A stretch of 64,000 nucleotides of DNA from positions 3,844,001 to 3,908,000 of the forward strand of contig JAHWDD010000006.1 in assembly GCA_023897205.1 (NCBI GenBank), read 5' to 3'. This DNA is from Exophiala sp. HKRS030. Its lineage: Eukaryota > Ascomycota > Eurotiomycetes > Chaetothyriales > Herpotrichiellaceae. The position numbers were made by a program, and so were the translations under genes. The notes beneath the pieces are model-generated. The model saw only the letters and a list, made by a program, of their open reading frames with translations. It was not told the DNA's origin and did not search any database. Of the stretch, positions 34,190-46,323 are shown piece by piece (position 1 is the first letter of the stretch; each line of letters begins with the position of its first letter).

Positions 34190-35827
34190 GGCTGAGCGAT
34201 ATCAAGGGCAGGGGATATGAACAAGGATCTTGAATAAGGCAGCACGAAGGCGCGAGAGAACGACCAGGTCGATTTGATGGAATGAACTGGTACGAGACGA
34301 GGGAGATGGGACACGATTTGATCACGAGAGACTGCCTGAGGACGAGACCAGTGTAGTTACAGGGCACAGATGTCCCAGACGCGTTCAAAAAGGGCACAAT
34401 CAGTCGACAGTGAAGCATTTCGCGAAGTAGAGCCACTACTAAGAAGACTAATATCACTGTCATTGGCACCCCAATCACTATTCCGCGAGCAGAACCGTGA
34501 CAAAACGCTTCGCAGACTGCGTCTCATCAGTTTGGCTTGGTTTTCAGCCATCATATCTTATGGCTCGCGTGTAAAACTCGATTACTGCGTGTATACTGGC
34601 CTTGGGGACATCGTGGAAAGGGGAATACAACTGCGAGAAGACAGGAAGAACCGTCAGGGGACTTTTAGGGCGGTGGAGAGGATGGACAGTCTCCAGTCTT
34701 GTGCCTACGGCCGATATGTAGCACTAGATGATATAACAAATCAGGGAACTCAGATACAGGCACAAGTCTACAGATAGTAGATGTATAGACGGAGGAATTT
34801 CCATGAATGTGATTTGTTGTATAAGTAGGTGGGGAAACGAGGCTACGCGATAGGGGAAGCCTGTCGGTTATGGCCAAACTACCAAGAGAGTTACAAGTGG
34901 TTAATCTCTGGTCTTTATCCTTCTTCCAGTGTGATGTCAAATAGGACTAACGTTGCAGAAAGGTCTTTCAAAGGGGCTTGTCGGTGTGAGTAGGATATGG
35001 GAGTGTACCACAAGGAAGAGTCATGCTCTTCCTCACAAGCAACAAGCAACGGTGTTGGGTTGTTTGGCAGGATATCTACACAAATCGGATAACCATAAAC
35101 ATCAACATTAGTGGAATGTACTTCGCGGACAGCTAGTTCTGTGAAAATGAGGAACAGACGTTCACATGACATCGTGCAAGGCTGTAGGCGGTGCTGTCAG
35201 GATTGCTCGCCAGCGTCCAGTACTGGTTTGCATGGATACACGGCATTTGGGGTCGATGAAGCTTCGACTGGCGTTATTGTAGATGTTTCTACAGCCACTA
35301 CTATGGTGCTTATTCCCGGGCAGGTCTCCTACTACCTCTGTTAGGGCTAGCGGTTTGGATATCAGTGTAAAAGAGTGCCTTGAGAGCTAGCAAACACGGT
35401 ACAAAGATGCAAGTACCATGGACAAAAGGCCTTCCAAGGCAGCAGAGGAAAGCAATTTCCGTAGGATAGACCTGCCTGCGCTCACAATCCTTAGAATATA
35501 GATGACTGTCTCAAGAATCGCCAGTTGTGACTCCATAGGCAAAGAAATAGACTGGCTGGAAGGCTTCTACGAAGGCTTTGGGGCTTCCTTACGAAGGGCT
35601 ATCGGCGTGGAAGTGTCTACAGGCATGATATGGCTTTATTCGTAGCTAGTTTTGGAGTGAGATACTTCACTGCTGTAGACGACGCACTCCAGTGCTAATT
35701 TTCGCAGCCATTCCTCGAAACTCGTAGAGACTCACACGCAATTAAGTCTCGAATTTGACCCTTCCTCAGCCGAAAAGCCCAGAAAACTTGTTTTCTTGAT
35801 CGAGGATCAACTGCTCTCTCTGTGACA
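34190..35827. other. Intergenic, about 1.6 kb, divergent promoters
   Basis: A two-way promoter region between the orphan gene and the HExxH gene. A 135-codon frame at 34370-34777 and smaller ones elsewhere have no family resemblance or splice partners; I do not call them genes. Confidence 0.5.
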
Positions 35828-37058
35828 ATGTCTTCCGACCACCAGAACATCTTCCAAAGCCAGCCTCGATGCTCCCCGCCCTCAAGTGCCCGACCAGCAC
35901 TTTCAGCCCCTTCCAGAAGAATCCTCGAAGCCCGTGAGCAGGCCCACGACAGGGCACTGCGAGTATCGTATGCTGTGGAGGAGAAGACACACGAGGCTGC
36001 CATCGACGAGGTTCTCACGTTTCTATTGGGCAAGGACTGGCGGGTTCACGAGGACACGATCAAGTTCAAGGCGCAGAGTGAGCTATACCGAGTTTTTCCT
36101 CGAAACAGCGACGGCACTGACAGACAAAAGTATTTGCAGACCCCAAGAACTATCGGTGGATAGTCGACGACTTCTCTGCGCCCTGGGCATCGTCAGAGGA
36201 GCACGCGCAGCACCAATCCGTCGGCTACACCTTGTTCAGAAGGTCGTCGGACTTCTCATACAATTTCCTATTGAACAACAACCAAGTGGCCTGGACTCAT
36301 ACGGAGAGAGGAAGAGTTATAAACATCTGCGACGATTATCTTGACAATGGCAGACCGGAAGGTTGCCTGCTCTCGGAACTTTCATTGGGCGACGAGCATA
36401 TTGGAGAGCATTTGGAAGACGTCCTTGGTCTGGGACAGAATCTGGTCGCAACGATCCATCACGAAATGTCCCACGCCCATTTTATGAGTAAGTCCAAGCC
36501 CGTAAACAGAGAAAATAAGGGCTGACAGGCGAATGAAGCTGGGGACGGTCCCGCACAAGACGTATTTGGCCTGAGAAAGGTGGTAGAATTGGGCCATTCT
36601 ACGAGCAGCCAGAAACTGCGCGCCGCAGAAATGGACACATTCATTTTGGAGCGTGAGTACAGTGCTGATATGGCTTGAATGCTGTGGGTCAACTAACTGG
36701 TGGCATAGTCATTGATCTCACCTTGAGATACCCTCAATTCAAGTTTGTTGGCGATTCTCTGACCCTGGAGCACAGAAATGCGAGTGACCCGTGGCTGTTG
36801 AGTGGCCACGAAGCATTTGAAAAGGACTTTGAAAGATGGCAAACAGAGACTGGACGAAGCACGTATGAATCGACAAATGCTCAGGATGTCTGGGTCGAGA
36901 AGATATGGGGTGAACCTGGAGCAGAAGAGAAGCGCAGGGTCGAGGTTACACCTCTACACCTTTGGAATCCCTCGCAGGGTACAGTTGAACAGCCAAACGA
37001 AGGAAGCTTCTGGCAGAAAATAAAGGAAAGATGGAGTCGGCGATGCTGCGTATGGTAG
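35828..37058 (+). CDS. Uncharacterised protein with HExxH motif (putative zinc metallopeptidase-like)
   Basis: Four exons (35828-36077, 36140-36487, 36539-36652, 36709-37058) give 353 residues. The first intron has a clear GTGAGC donor, ACTGAC branch site and TTTGCAG acceptor. The centre contains LVATIHHEMSHAHF, with HEMSH at residues 191-195. This is the HExxH pattern of zinc metallopeptidases, in the expected helix after a hydrophobic run. Downstream candidates for a third ligand include Glu in RKVVELGHSTSS and the acidic AAEMDTFILE. The N-terminus has a basic coiled segment (RRILEAREQAHDRALR). No signal peptide is seen, so it is probably intracellular. It ends RRCCVW, a CaaX-shaped tail with an unusual last residue. 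I cannot assign a family; it may belong to a fungal SprT-like or gluzincin-like group, which is inference. Confidence 0.65.
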
Positions 37059-37430
37059 CACAGCGCAAGGACAAGGAGACAGAGGCTGGCGAGGGCGAGC
37101 CTGGTCACCTATAGCATTGGAGCTCTATAAAAGCTGACCATTGGATATTGGGAAGACGATGGTATGCTCGTCTATATCAAAGCCGTTTCCTCAAGCCTGG
37201 AAAAGTTTGTCGACAAGGAAGCGATTGTTAGGAGAAGAGTATCAAGACAATCAAATGAAGCTTAGAGCTTGGGAAAGCAAACTATTTTAAGCCTGATCCA
37301 GACTAGATCAGCCCGGGAGTATCCAATGACGTAGCATCAATGACTCCGATTTATCAAACAGAACCAGAAGAATATCACTCAAACCCCTCTGTTACCCTCT
37401 ACTGTCTGGGAATAGAGGCACACGTCCAGC
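37059..37430. other. Intergenic
   Basis: Short spacer containing the 3' end of the HExxH gene and the promoter of the eIF2D gene. Nothing else is seen. Confidence 0.6.
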
Positions 37431-39392
37431 ATGTTCAAAAAGAAGCCTCAAATCAAGAATCTCTCGCCTCTCCGGTCGTCAGATCGTCGGAAACTTGCTG
37501 ACCAAATCATTTCCGAATTCAAAGTTCATGTCCCCACGTTGGAAGAAATCGATACCGCTGCCTCACCTGAGGAAATCCAAGCCTCCACAGCCTCCAGTAA
37601 TCCTAGCCCTGCACTTTCATTGATACGTTCGAGCCTCGTCCCAGAGACATGTCTGTCTGCACGCTTTACTACTCATGCTGGCGCAAACGCCACATTGGTT
37701 TCGGGTACGGTATACGTTGGTGCGCATCCCGGTCAAGAGGAGAGAATCTTATGGATTCAATACGGTAAAGAGTCACGGCTATATCCCACAGTATATACCT
37801 TGTGGCAAAATCCAGGATTGGTGCCTCTGTTACATACGCCGGACTTCGTGGTGGACAAACTACGTACCGGAGCGGATCTGATGACTCCTGGATTGATAGG
37901 CGGGCCCCCATGGCCACAGAATGCACAAATTGGAGCGGTGGTGGCGGTCGCTGGTCTCGAAAAGGACACGGTCCCGATATGGGTAGGAGTATGCAAGATT
38001 GATATCTCAGGCTTAGGCCGAGTACAAGGTACAAAAGGGGGTGCAGTTGAAGGTGTGCATTGGGAAGGTGATGAAATCTGGACTTGGAGTCAGACAGGCA
38101 TTGGAGGCAGGTCATCACCTGAGCGAATAAGTGGTTGGGACACTCGTCAGGATGAAGCTGAAAGCGGCGTAAACCAACTCATCCTTGACGACGTGGAAGA
38201 CGAGACCCAAGATGATGGTGGTGTTTTAGTCGACGCGGCTACCAACAACAAGACGAATGGAGATCAGCAGGCAGATTTGGAGCAGGAAGACACAGAATCA
38301 AATCACGAGCCAACCACTGCAGAGGTTGATGATGCGTTCTTCGCAGCATTTTTATATTCGCTGTACTCAGCAAAGAAGAACGGCGACCCACCTCATTATG
38401 GCATCGACTTTCCCATACAGCCATCTTTTCTCATCGCAAACATGATTCAGCCTCATCTACGTATTCAAAACCAACATTACAACATCAAAAAGACGTCGTG
38501 GAAGAATGCAAAGAAGTTCATCAAGCACTTGGACAAAGGCCAGTTGCTAAAGTCGAAGGACCGAAATGGCGGCGAGACTGTTATTCTTGATGTGGATTTT
38601 GACGACGAGAGAATAAAGACCTTTACTCCCTACAAGCTTCCAAAGCCCAAGACACAGGCAGGTCCTGCCAGCGGTGAAAGCGCTTCTGGATCAGCGAATG
38701 GTGTGGACCCTTCAATAGGGCAGAAATTGGCCATTCAAACGATATACCGGGCTTCGAGTAAGCTGGTACCTGACCTTATTCCATCTAAAACAACTTATTA
38801 TACACCGTCGCAGATCTCGGCCTTCCTCAAGAAGTATATCGAAAACAATCCTTCGCTGTCTGACAATACTACCTCACCCAGATTCATCAAACTCGACCCC
38901 TTCATCGCTAACAACATTCTTTCTTCGAACCCCTCAACATCAGATACCCGCATATTGGCAGCTGGAGAGATCGGACGTGATGTACTCCTGAAACGGATCC
39001 TTGAAGATGATCATCTCGCGATTCCTCACTGGCTACTATTGCGAAACTCACAAACATATGATTCTGAAAACCCTGACCCAGGATTGAAACCGAAATCTGG
39101 TCCTGCGCCACACGTTACGATTGTGATCGAGAAGAGAACAGGCACTAAAGTGGTGACAAAGATCTCAGGGCTAGAAGTCTTTGGTATCAATCCTCAGATC
39201 CTTAGTCCCGAGCTACAGAAGAAGTGTGCTGGCAGTGCTAGTGTCGGGCAACTGATGGGCGGCAAGCCAGGAGTGATGGAGATTCTCGTACAAGGAGATC
39301 AAAGAGAAGTAGTGGAGAAGGAAATGGTCAGGAGAGGAGTTGACAAACGATGGATTGTCGTCGATGACAAGACCAAAAAGAAGAAGAAATGA
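37431..39392 (+). CDS. eIF2D/Tma64-type translation factor (ligatin family)
   Basis: An intronless frame of 653 residues. The N-terminus MFKKKPQIKNLSPLRSSDRRKLADQI is the typical start of eIF2D/Tma64. A pre-PUA/PUA domain spans about residues 10-200 (YPTVYTLWQNPGLVPLLHTP is diagnostic), followed by an acidic linker, a winged-helix-like region around residues 300-400 (FFAAFLYSLY, WKNAKKFIKHLDKGQLLKSKDR), a SWIB/MDM2 domain and a C-terminal SUI1/eIF1 domain (IEKRTGTKVVTKISGLEVFG, GKPGVMEILVQGDQRE). In yeast the protein removes deacylated tRNA and recycles 40S subunits after termination. Size and order match the family. It is cytosolic. The upstream gap is short, and the next gene (Get5) is in the same direction but separately transcribed. 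Confidence 0.93.
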   Translation: MFKKKPQIKNLSPLRSSDRRKLADQIISEFKVHVPTLEEIDTAASPEEIQASTASSNPSPALSLIRSSLVPETCLSARFTTHAGANATLVSGTVYVGAHPGQEERILWIQYGKESRLYPTVYTLWQNPGLVPLLHTPDFVVDKLRTGADLMTPGLIGGPPWPQNAQIGAVVAVAGLEKDTVPIWVGVCKIDISGLGRVQGTKGGAVEGVHWEGDEIWTWSQTGIGGRSSPERISGWDTRQDEAESGVNQLILDDVEDETQDDGGVLVDAATNNKTNGDQQADLEQEDTESNHEPTTAEVDDAFFAAFLYSLYSAKKNGDPPHYGIDFPIQPSFLIANMIQPHLRIQNQHYNIKKTSWKNAKKFIKHLDKGQLLKSKDRNGGETVILDVDFDDERIKTFTPYKLPKPKTQAGPASGESASGSANGVDPSIGQKLAIQTIYRASSKLVPDLIPSKTTYYTPSQISAFLKKYIENNPSLSDNTTSPRFIKLDPFIANNILSSNPSTSDTRILAAGEIGRDVLLKRILEDDHLAIPHWLLLRNSQTYDSENPDPGLKPKSGPAPHVTIVIEKRTGTKVVTKISGLEVFGINPQILSPELQKKCAGSASVGQLMGGKPGVMEILVQGDQREVVEKEMVRRGVDKRWIVVDDKTKKKKK

Positions 39393-39959
39393 TCGGTGAT
39401 CTCAATAGCACCTCTAACAACGACTTTTCGAATGGCAACCCCATAGCTGTTGCGGCTTTTGAAGTAGAGTTACGAACAGACGGTCGAGACTGTAACTCCT
39501 GGACTTGATCGAGGGCATTGAGGTCTGGATAATCACCGGAAAAGCCAGCTCTATTCTATTCTAACTTGGACAATGATATTGCTTTTCAAGTCAGTCTAAT
39601 CCACCGTATCCAGGAAGGCAATGTTATACGGCCGAACTTAACGTAAATATCTGAGAAGTGATGTCAGGCTCGATTCGTGGTCGACTCGTCCGTCTCAACT
39701 CAAGATCTCAAGGCAAACTGTTTTGCCTACTATTGTCAACAGTCCTCTACTTTTCCGGCCATAGACTACTAGACAATATCCGCTTCCTATAGATACGCAA
39801 AGCCAGTCTTTGTCGCACTTGCGGCCCATCTTTCAATTCAGCGGAGCAGCGACTTCTCCCAGTCCAATCCTCCCCCTCCCCTTCACCAATCTGGCAACCT
39901 TCGCTCTTGCACACGCTCTTCGTCGACTTGAAGAAGAGCGCAAATTACGGTCCGGCGAG
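39393..39959. other. Intergenic
   Basis: Spacer between two plus-strand genes, holding the 3' end of the eIF2D gene and the Get5 promoter and leader. An open frame runs upstream of the Get5 start, from about 39810, but has no ATG before it that fits the family. Confidence 0.6.
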
Positions 39960-40858
39960 ATGGGGGACTTACAGTTTGCCAAACAGTTTCTCAACACCCT
40001 TGACAATAAGCCTACAAAGTACCAACCAGACCATGTCTTCGACCCAAAGACATTCCAATTACGAATCCCCGTAAGTCCAGCCAGCAATGCCACGAACCCC
40101 TCCGACCTTATTTTCCAGCTTTTGCGCAAGACTGACTTTGCAATCGTGGCATACAGTACACACTTCCCAAGCTATCTTCACCGCCGCATCCCTCACCACC
40201 CAAGTCACAATCTTCACCGGCACCGGCACCTGGCTCGGAGACTGCCACACCCACAATCTCGATCGTACTCAAATCTGCTCGCAACCCCAACATGACCCTG
40301 ACCCTGTCGTCCATTGCGCCGTCAAGCACGACGGTACAGTCTCTGAAAGAATCAGTTCAGTCACACCTCGGCGGGCCATCGGTGGTAGGCATAGACAAGA
40401 TCAAAGTACTACTGAACAAGAAGCCGATCCCGCCATCCAAGAAAACCGTCGCCGATGCTTTGGAAGGAGGACTACCTAGCGGCGGAGAAGGAGGAGAAGT
40501 CGAATTCGGAGTCATGATCATGGGAGGAGCACCGGATCCACCACCTCAAGCCGCCGCTGCATCCACTACTCCTACGACGGGTGCTTCTGCGTCTACAGGT
40601 CCGGGATCGGAGAAGGCAGCCGTGGAAGCGGTAGATCGGAAACCATCTCAGCCGACACCCATGGAAGGAGTCGAACCTACGACTTCGAGCGAGCCTGTAC
40701 AACCGGGCGGAACCAGTGGGAGTGCGGTGCTGGACACGCCAGAGTTCTGGGATGATTTGCAGGGCTTCCTGGAGCAGAGGATCAGGGATCAGAAAGAGGC
40801 GGTGCGCGTGAGAGGGATCTTTGAGACGGCGTTCAAAAGTGCTTCTTCGGCGCCTTGA
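39960..40858 (+). CDS. Get5/Mdy2-like ubiquitin-like-domain protein
   Basis: Two exons (39960-40070, 40157-40858) give 270 residues. The start MGDLQFAKQFLNTLDNKP and the following DHVFDPKTFQLRIPYTLPKL match the Get4-binding N-terminus of fungal Get5. A Pro/Ser linker leads to a ubiquitin-like domain around residues 78-160 (SIVLKSARNPNMTLTLSSIA, VQSLKESVQSHL, KIKVLLNKKPIPPSKKTVAD). A Ser/Thr/Pro-rich linker and a C-terminal homodimerisation helix pair (EFWDDLQGFLEQRIRDQKEA) end the protein. Get5 with Get4 and Sgt2 hands tail-anchored proteins to Get3 in the cytosol. Domain order and length fit. The ATG at 39960 was chosen over an open upstream extension because it coincides with the family start. 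Confidence 0.87.
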
Positions 40859-41323
40859 TGTTGGTCAATCACGATCTCGGAATGTTGACGGGTTGGAAGT
40901 AGACAGCCTTATCTGAGTGGGGTCTCGGTTGTTCAGTCTCAACCTCTCCAGGGGAATGATTTTCGATGCATGGAATGGAAGTCGAAGGATCTATCTCTCC
41001 GCGTGCCCCATCCAACACGACCTGAAAGAGGATGACTTCTTGTTATTAGACATTCATGATCCGCCAAACGGAGCGAAAACGTTGAATTTTACGCAGATCG
41101 AGTCGAGCACATAAAGGAGATGCGTATGAAAGACTCACAGAAATGACTTGCCAAAAACATGACATTAGTTACAAGGTTTCTAAACCCAAATCACAAGACC
41201 CAATCCATGAATGGTCCAACTCCATGCTATCAGTACTCGTACAATCCTAGTCATCTCTATCATCAAACGGCAAAACACACGCAATGGCACGACGTCACGG
41301 GCGTATGGATACACAAATGACTT
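40859..41323. other. Intergenic between convergent genes
   Basis: The 3' regions of Get5 and of the MFS transporter meet here. No gene is seen. Confidence 0.6.
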
Positions 41324-43427
41324 TCAAACAGTCTCTCCCATCGTGGTGTCCGAGGAGGACCGCGAACGCGATCCCACGCTTGCACCGGCCCACCCATTTG
41401 ACTGCGTCCTCCTGTGACTGCCCGCACGATTCGCCGCAGCATTTCCACCGGCGATCAGGCTATCCAATCTCCTTACATCGTTTCTCTCCCTCTGTGCCTC
41501 GCGCCTACTTGCGCGACTGATCCATCGCTGGATATTGCTCGCTGTGCGGCGCGACCTCTCTCCGTCGTCATCATACTCGTCGTCCTCGTCGTTGGTGACC
41601 GTGTTTCCTAGCCAATTGCTCTCGCCGCTGAGTTGGCGGTCGAATTCACGGTCGGCCTCTCGTTCTTTCTCCTTGAGATTGTCGTGCTCAAGTCCAGCCG
41701 CAGCGGGCTCTGGCACGTGGTTTTCTGCAGAAGTAGATGCTGGTGCGGCGACGGCGGGAGAAGGAGCAGCCATGTTGTCAGGAACAAAGCGGCTGCGAGC
41801 GCGGATCTTTGCGCCATAGATCCAAAAGCAGACTGGGACAGGGACGAGGACGAGGGCAAGGAGCGCCAGGAGCGTGTTCGCCCTCTCAACGCCTAGGTTG
41901 TGGAACATTTGCGTCGCAAACATGGGGAAGCCTGCGGCGAGAGCTGATCGGATGATTGTCGCGGCGGCAAAGGCGGATGCAGAACTGCAAAGAGATTATG
42001 TGTCAGTACCATTCGAGGGAGTGAGGGATTCTTCTCTAGTGGGAGGAAGCTCGTTAGAGGTGACGACTTACTTTGTCTTATAAACATCGATCAGGTAGGT
42101 GAAGCAGGACATGAATATCATGAGTAAGCCATAACCGGTAACTAAACCACTGACGGTGGGGACAATCCAATGGACGGAGTTTGGGTAGTTAGCAGTCCAT
42201 GCGAACCAGAAGAGACCAACAGGAAAGGCTATTGCTCCTGTAATGCCAATAGGCATACGCCACTCAGGGACGAGAACTCCGTTGTTCGCGTCGACCCAGC
42301 GATTGAAATACCGTTGTTGGTTGATGTTGAGCAACGCGGCGATCAGCAGACCGAGCATCAGGCCAAAGATGGGCAAACCCGCAACACCTGGATTCATACC
42401 ATAACCTTCGTGGAAAACGATGCCATATGAGACCAAGAAAGTGTAGAGTAATGCATAGACGAAGGCTGTGTAGATGGAAATCAGGAGGAGGATAGGTTCC
42501 TGGACAGTCATCTGGAAAGGCCTTCGGACCAGGTCCTTGAGGATTTTCTGGATCGGGAGGTGTCGTTCCTCAATCTTAGAATGTATCGCCCACTCGCCAG
42601 TCTCTACACGGAGACGGATAGCCTTCTGCTTCAGGATGTATGGGGCATAACTTTCGGACGAGAACAACAGAAGGCCGAAAAGGGTACCGGCACCTGTGAA
42701 GACAGTCCACCAGCAGTTCCAGCGCCAGCCAAGAGAACTGTTCATGACTGTGAAGCCACCGATAGGGGCAGCGAGCATGGGTCCGCTGAATACCATGAAG
42801 GCGAAAGCAGTAGTTGCGTAGCCGCGGTGGTAGATATTGAACATATCTGCGTATGCTGCAGTGGTGATTGTGACGGAACAGGCACCCATGGTTCCTTGAA
42901 AGAATCGGTTCACTGCGAGAGTCTGGTAGTCCTTTGCCGTTGCGGTCAAAGCTCCGAAACAAATGAAACCGAACATTGAGACCGCCATGGGCAACTTTCT
43001 ACCTCGAGTTTCGGAAATGGGAGCCCATGCGAACGGGCCAGCGACATAACCTAACAGATATAGTGTTGAGGTAGATAGTGTGGAGACTTCAGGAGAGATG
43101 TGGAAACGGTGTGAGAGGGCAAGTGTTGCTGGTGACAAGATGCCGGAGGCGAAGGTTGAACATACACAGCAGAGACCGTAGAAGATAGATGTGAGGATTC
43201 TGTTTAACCACTATAGTCAGCATAGTTTGAGAGACAGGACATCCATGGTCTTACTTTGTCTTCCAGGCCCAATTCTGAGGGTTTTCCTCATCATCTGGCC
43301 CGTCAAAGGAGACAAGAAAGGTCTCCCCAGCTCTGGTCTTTTGCCGTTTGAGTCCTGGTACGTGGGCTAAGGCTTCAGAGAACTGTCGCCGTAAGTCCCC
43401 AGAGTCACGAGTTGCCGCTTCAGCCAT
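41324..43427 (-). CDS. MFS transporter, DHA1 (polyamine/drug:H+ antiporter) type
   Basis: Three exons (43255-43427, 42072-43199, 41324-41984) give 653 residues. The N-terminal SFDGPDDEENPQNWAWKTK is the typical pre-TM1 box of fungal DHA1 transporters. Motif A-like WAPISETRGRK follows TM2, and the antiporter motif C-like region is AFMVFSGPMLAAPIGGF with GWRWNCWW. Twelve TM segments are recognisable, the last ending in VCFWIYGAKIRARSRF. The family exports polyamines, azoles or toxins from the plasma membrane; the substrate is unknown. It carries a long cytosolic tail of about 160 residues after TM12, with acidic (DEDDEYDDDGE) and Arg/Ser-rich parts, longer than usual and a possible phosphorylation or trafficking region. 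The third intron acceptor and phase reproduce the common NSASAFAAATIIRS junction. Confidence 0.9.
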
Positions 43428-45320
43428 ATTGGGTGACCGCTGACTGCTAGAGAATGCAATAAATACCGTCTCAAAGAGGGGAAATGATTGATTCGAGCTG
43501 AAATTGCGAGTTGGGTGTGTCAATGTCTGCACTGTGTGACTTACATGTGTGCTTCATATATCACAAAGGCATTACTGGCCGAAGCAAGAGAAAACGATGA
43601 CTTCATTGAACTTCAGAAAGGACAACAATTAACCCACATTGAAAAGCCATTGCCATTTTTGTCAGTACCTCACCCTGATTCATTGCAGAGAGTAAATCAC
43701 GATACGCAACATGAGGTAGGTTGGTAAGGCAGGCGACGATAGCCGTGCTGCGGCCGGTAATTTAGGAGCAGAACCGTCCAGCTGGCTCTCGAGAACAACG
43801 TAGAGAGGGCCAACATATGCATCTCTATGAGCCATGGTCAACCTTGAAGAGCCGAGGGAACCCGTTGTGGAAGTAGTTGTTGCAAAAGTCGATTGCATAC
43901 GTAAGGAAGGAGAATTGAGTTTAGACGGACAACGACAGCATGATTGGTGTCAATGTTCATCTCGGACGTAGACAGAAGTAGGTGGGTGCTGCTGTAGTTG
44001 GACAAAGCGATTGACATAATCAAGAGTCAAGCTACGGCCGACGAAAGGTCAGGGATTTCCAGGGATGAAGTCAACTAACTAGAGTGGTGAAAGGCTTGAT
44101 TGGACGTGGGTGGAGGTGGATGAACGTTGTGCATGAAGGTTGAGGTCGATCTGGGTTTTGGATTAGGAATTGAACAATGAAAAGTAATCCGTGCGCCAAG
44201 CCTCCCGCCTCCTGGCTCCTGGCTCCTGCCTCTTGAGCCTCGAGTCTTTCTAAACATCCTCGGTATAATCTGATTATTCTTCGAAGATCTATGTTAACTA
44301 ACTTGGGCTCCTCAGGGTTCAGCCTGGCATATCGAAGAGTTACCGCTTATTTCGTTGCATTGAAAGACCTTCCCCTTGGCACCTTAGCGGGACCATTTGT
44401 CGGTAGGACTAGGTGGTACTTGTCAGTAATACCTTTGACCTCCGAAGCTCTATGTACTGCCTCACGCGTCGAAATATGGGGCACCCTGGTTGATGGCCAC
44501 ACCCACTTCCCCCCTGACGTGCAGCCTTGCCTACAAGACCTCGCAACCACTTTCGGAGACATGCTATGAGGTATCGAGGATGAGACGAATAAGCAGCGTA
44601 TGTGGAGTAAGATAGGATCTGTTTCCAGTAGCTTTCGAATATGCTTCTTCTGCTTCTCGATTTGAACTCAATCTTCCATCCTGATTGCTTCTCCTGTCCT
44701 CTATCTTGTACAGTCTCGAACAAGCCCGTTAGGGTTAAACCCAGCACGACACCAGAAGTAATTTGTCACAGCAGGTGTGGCCTTTTTCGATCACTACTCT
44801 TCATGGAACCGAGGCGTGCACAAAGCCGATGAGTCAACCCTCCATATCAGTAAAAGCCCAGTACTTTCTCTCATTCTCGCTGTTGGAATTGAGAGTACCA
44901 TCATGGATGCAGTACTTTACGAGGAAACTTCCATGCGATCTGGTGGCCACCACCGTGATGGGAAATTATGATATACAAGTAGGTCCTAACATGATAATAG
45001 ATGGATGGCTACGTCATGATCTGACCAACTCGGGCGAAGGCGGCCTCGGAATCGGCGTTAAACCCCCCGAACAAATTACAACCGCCTCAATGACCGAAGA
45101 CTTTGTCTTTTGAACTTTGCCTGGCCCATGCAAGCAAATCCAAAAGTCAATGCCTGTGTGCACCTAGCAACTTTTTCCCTTTGGAGGGTTGAGGCCAACA
45201 TTATTCTCCAGTTATTCTGGCAGCCCTGATAACCGCTCACCTCCGTACTGCCTTGAACCCCTTCCTCTACGGCGGCAGAATTGAGGCTTAGATAGCCCGC
45301 GGCGAAAGGCTAGCGCAATC
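43428..45320. other. Intergenic, about 1.9 kb
   Basis: Divergent promoter space between the transporter and ferredoxin genes. Frames at 44291-44569 (plus) and 44409-44747 (minus) overlap each other and resemble no family. No gene is called. Confidence 0.5.
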
Positions 45321-46119
45321 ATGTTGGGACGCAGCGGCATGCAAAGCCTTTTCTTGGGCAATATCCAGAACCAACTACGCCATGAAACCTCCGTGTTGAT
45401 TTCTCGATCCCAACATCGAACTCTTCTTATTAACTCTTCCATATCGACCTTGTCTTCCGCGACGCGTCGTCGAAATCATCAAGTTGCTGTCCAGCTCAAG
45501 AAAGATCAGATCCGGTCATATATACAAACGCTAGAGATTGGGAGGAGGAAGTTTTCAACCAGTGTGCATCATGCTCATGGACATATCGATCCGCCAAAAC
45601 CGGGTGAAGAGTAAGATGAATCCACTCTTCCCGATGGCACATTGTAGTATGGAGGCCCTCGAGATGCTGACCTTTGTTATTCAACAGGTTGCACGTCACA
45701 TTCATAGATAAGGATGGAGATCGACATGAATTCGAGGTTTCCGCTGGCGACAATCTGCTGGACATTGCGCAAGCCAATGATTTAGAAATGGAAGGTGAGT
45801 GGAATCAGAGGAATCCACGATTGCGGCAAAGTTCCTTTGGTCTCAAGAGAAGCTAATACGAGGTGATGTTTCTCTTTCAGGAGCTTGTGGTGGTTCTTGT
45901 GCGTGCTCGACATGTCATGTAATTGTTGAATCGGACGACATGTACGATAAGATTCCCGAGCCTAGCGACGATGAAAACGACATGTTGGATCTTGCGTTTG
46001 GCTTGACCGAGACTTCCCGTCTAGGATGCCAGGTCGAGATGTCAAAGGAGCTGGACGGCATCGTGGTGAAACTACCCAAGATGACCAGAAATATGCAAGC
46101 TAGTGATTTCGGAAATTAG
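45321..46119 (+). CDS. Mitochondrial [2Fe-2S] ferredoxin (adrenodoxin/Yah1 type)
   Basis: Three exons (45321-45610, 45688-45794, 45881-46119) give 211 residues. A long Arg/Ser-rich presequence (about 95 residues, ending near RKFSTSVHHAHG) targets the mitochondrial matrix. The core starts LHVTFIDKDGDRHEF and holds the cluster ligands C135, C141, C144 (CGGSCACSTC) and C182 (RLGC). ESDDMYDKIPEPSDDENDML is the acidic partner-interaction helix of adrenodoxins. Yah1 supplies electrons from ferredoxin reductase for Fe-S cluster assembly, heme A and ubiquinone synthesis. Two introns frame the short middle exon, and the second lies just before the first cysteine. All four ligands are intact. Confidence 0.94.
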
Positions 46120-46323
46120 TTCCCAGTCATTGGTTTCGTCTACTAGGGATGCTGTGTATAGACTCTGGACGGGTGGCCATGGTTCGGACATGGTTTGTAT
46201 ATCATTACATCAAGGGCAAGACACTGGCGTGGCTGTCATAATTATGACTTTGGTCATATCTTGTAACAAAGAAATCTCCACATCGACATATCAGGTATGA
46301 TAGACCACTGAAGCAAAACCATC

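Noticed and set aside
34370..34777. A 135-codon plus-strand frame
   Set aside because: No recognisable domain, and it sits in a divergent promoter region with frames on both strands.
36078..36139. Apparent double frameshift in the HExxH gene, with a protein-like frame YTEFFLETATALTDK
   Set aside because: A standard 62-bp intron with good donor, ACTGAC branch site and TTTGCAG acceptor explains it and keeps the frame.
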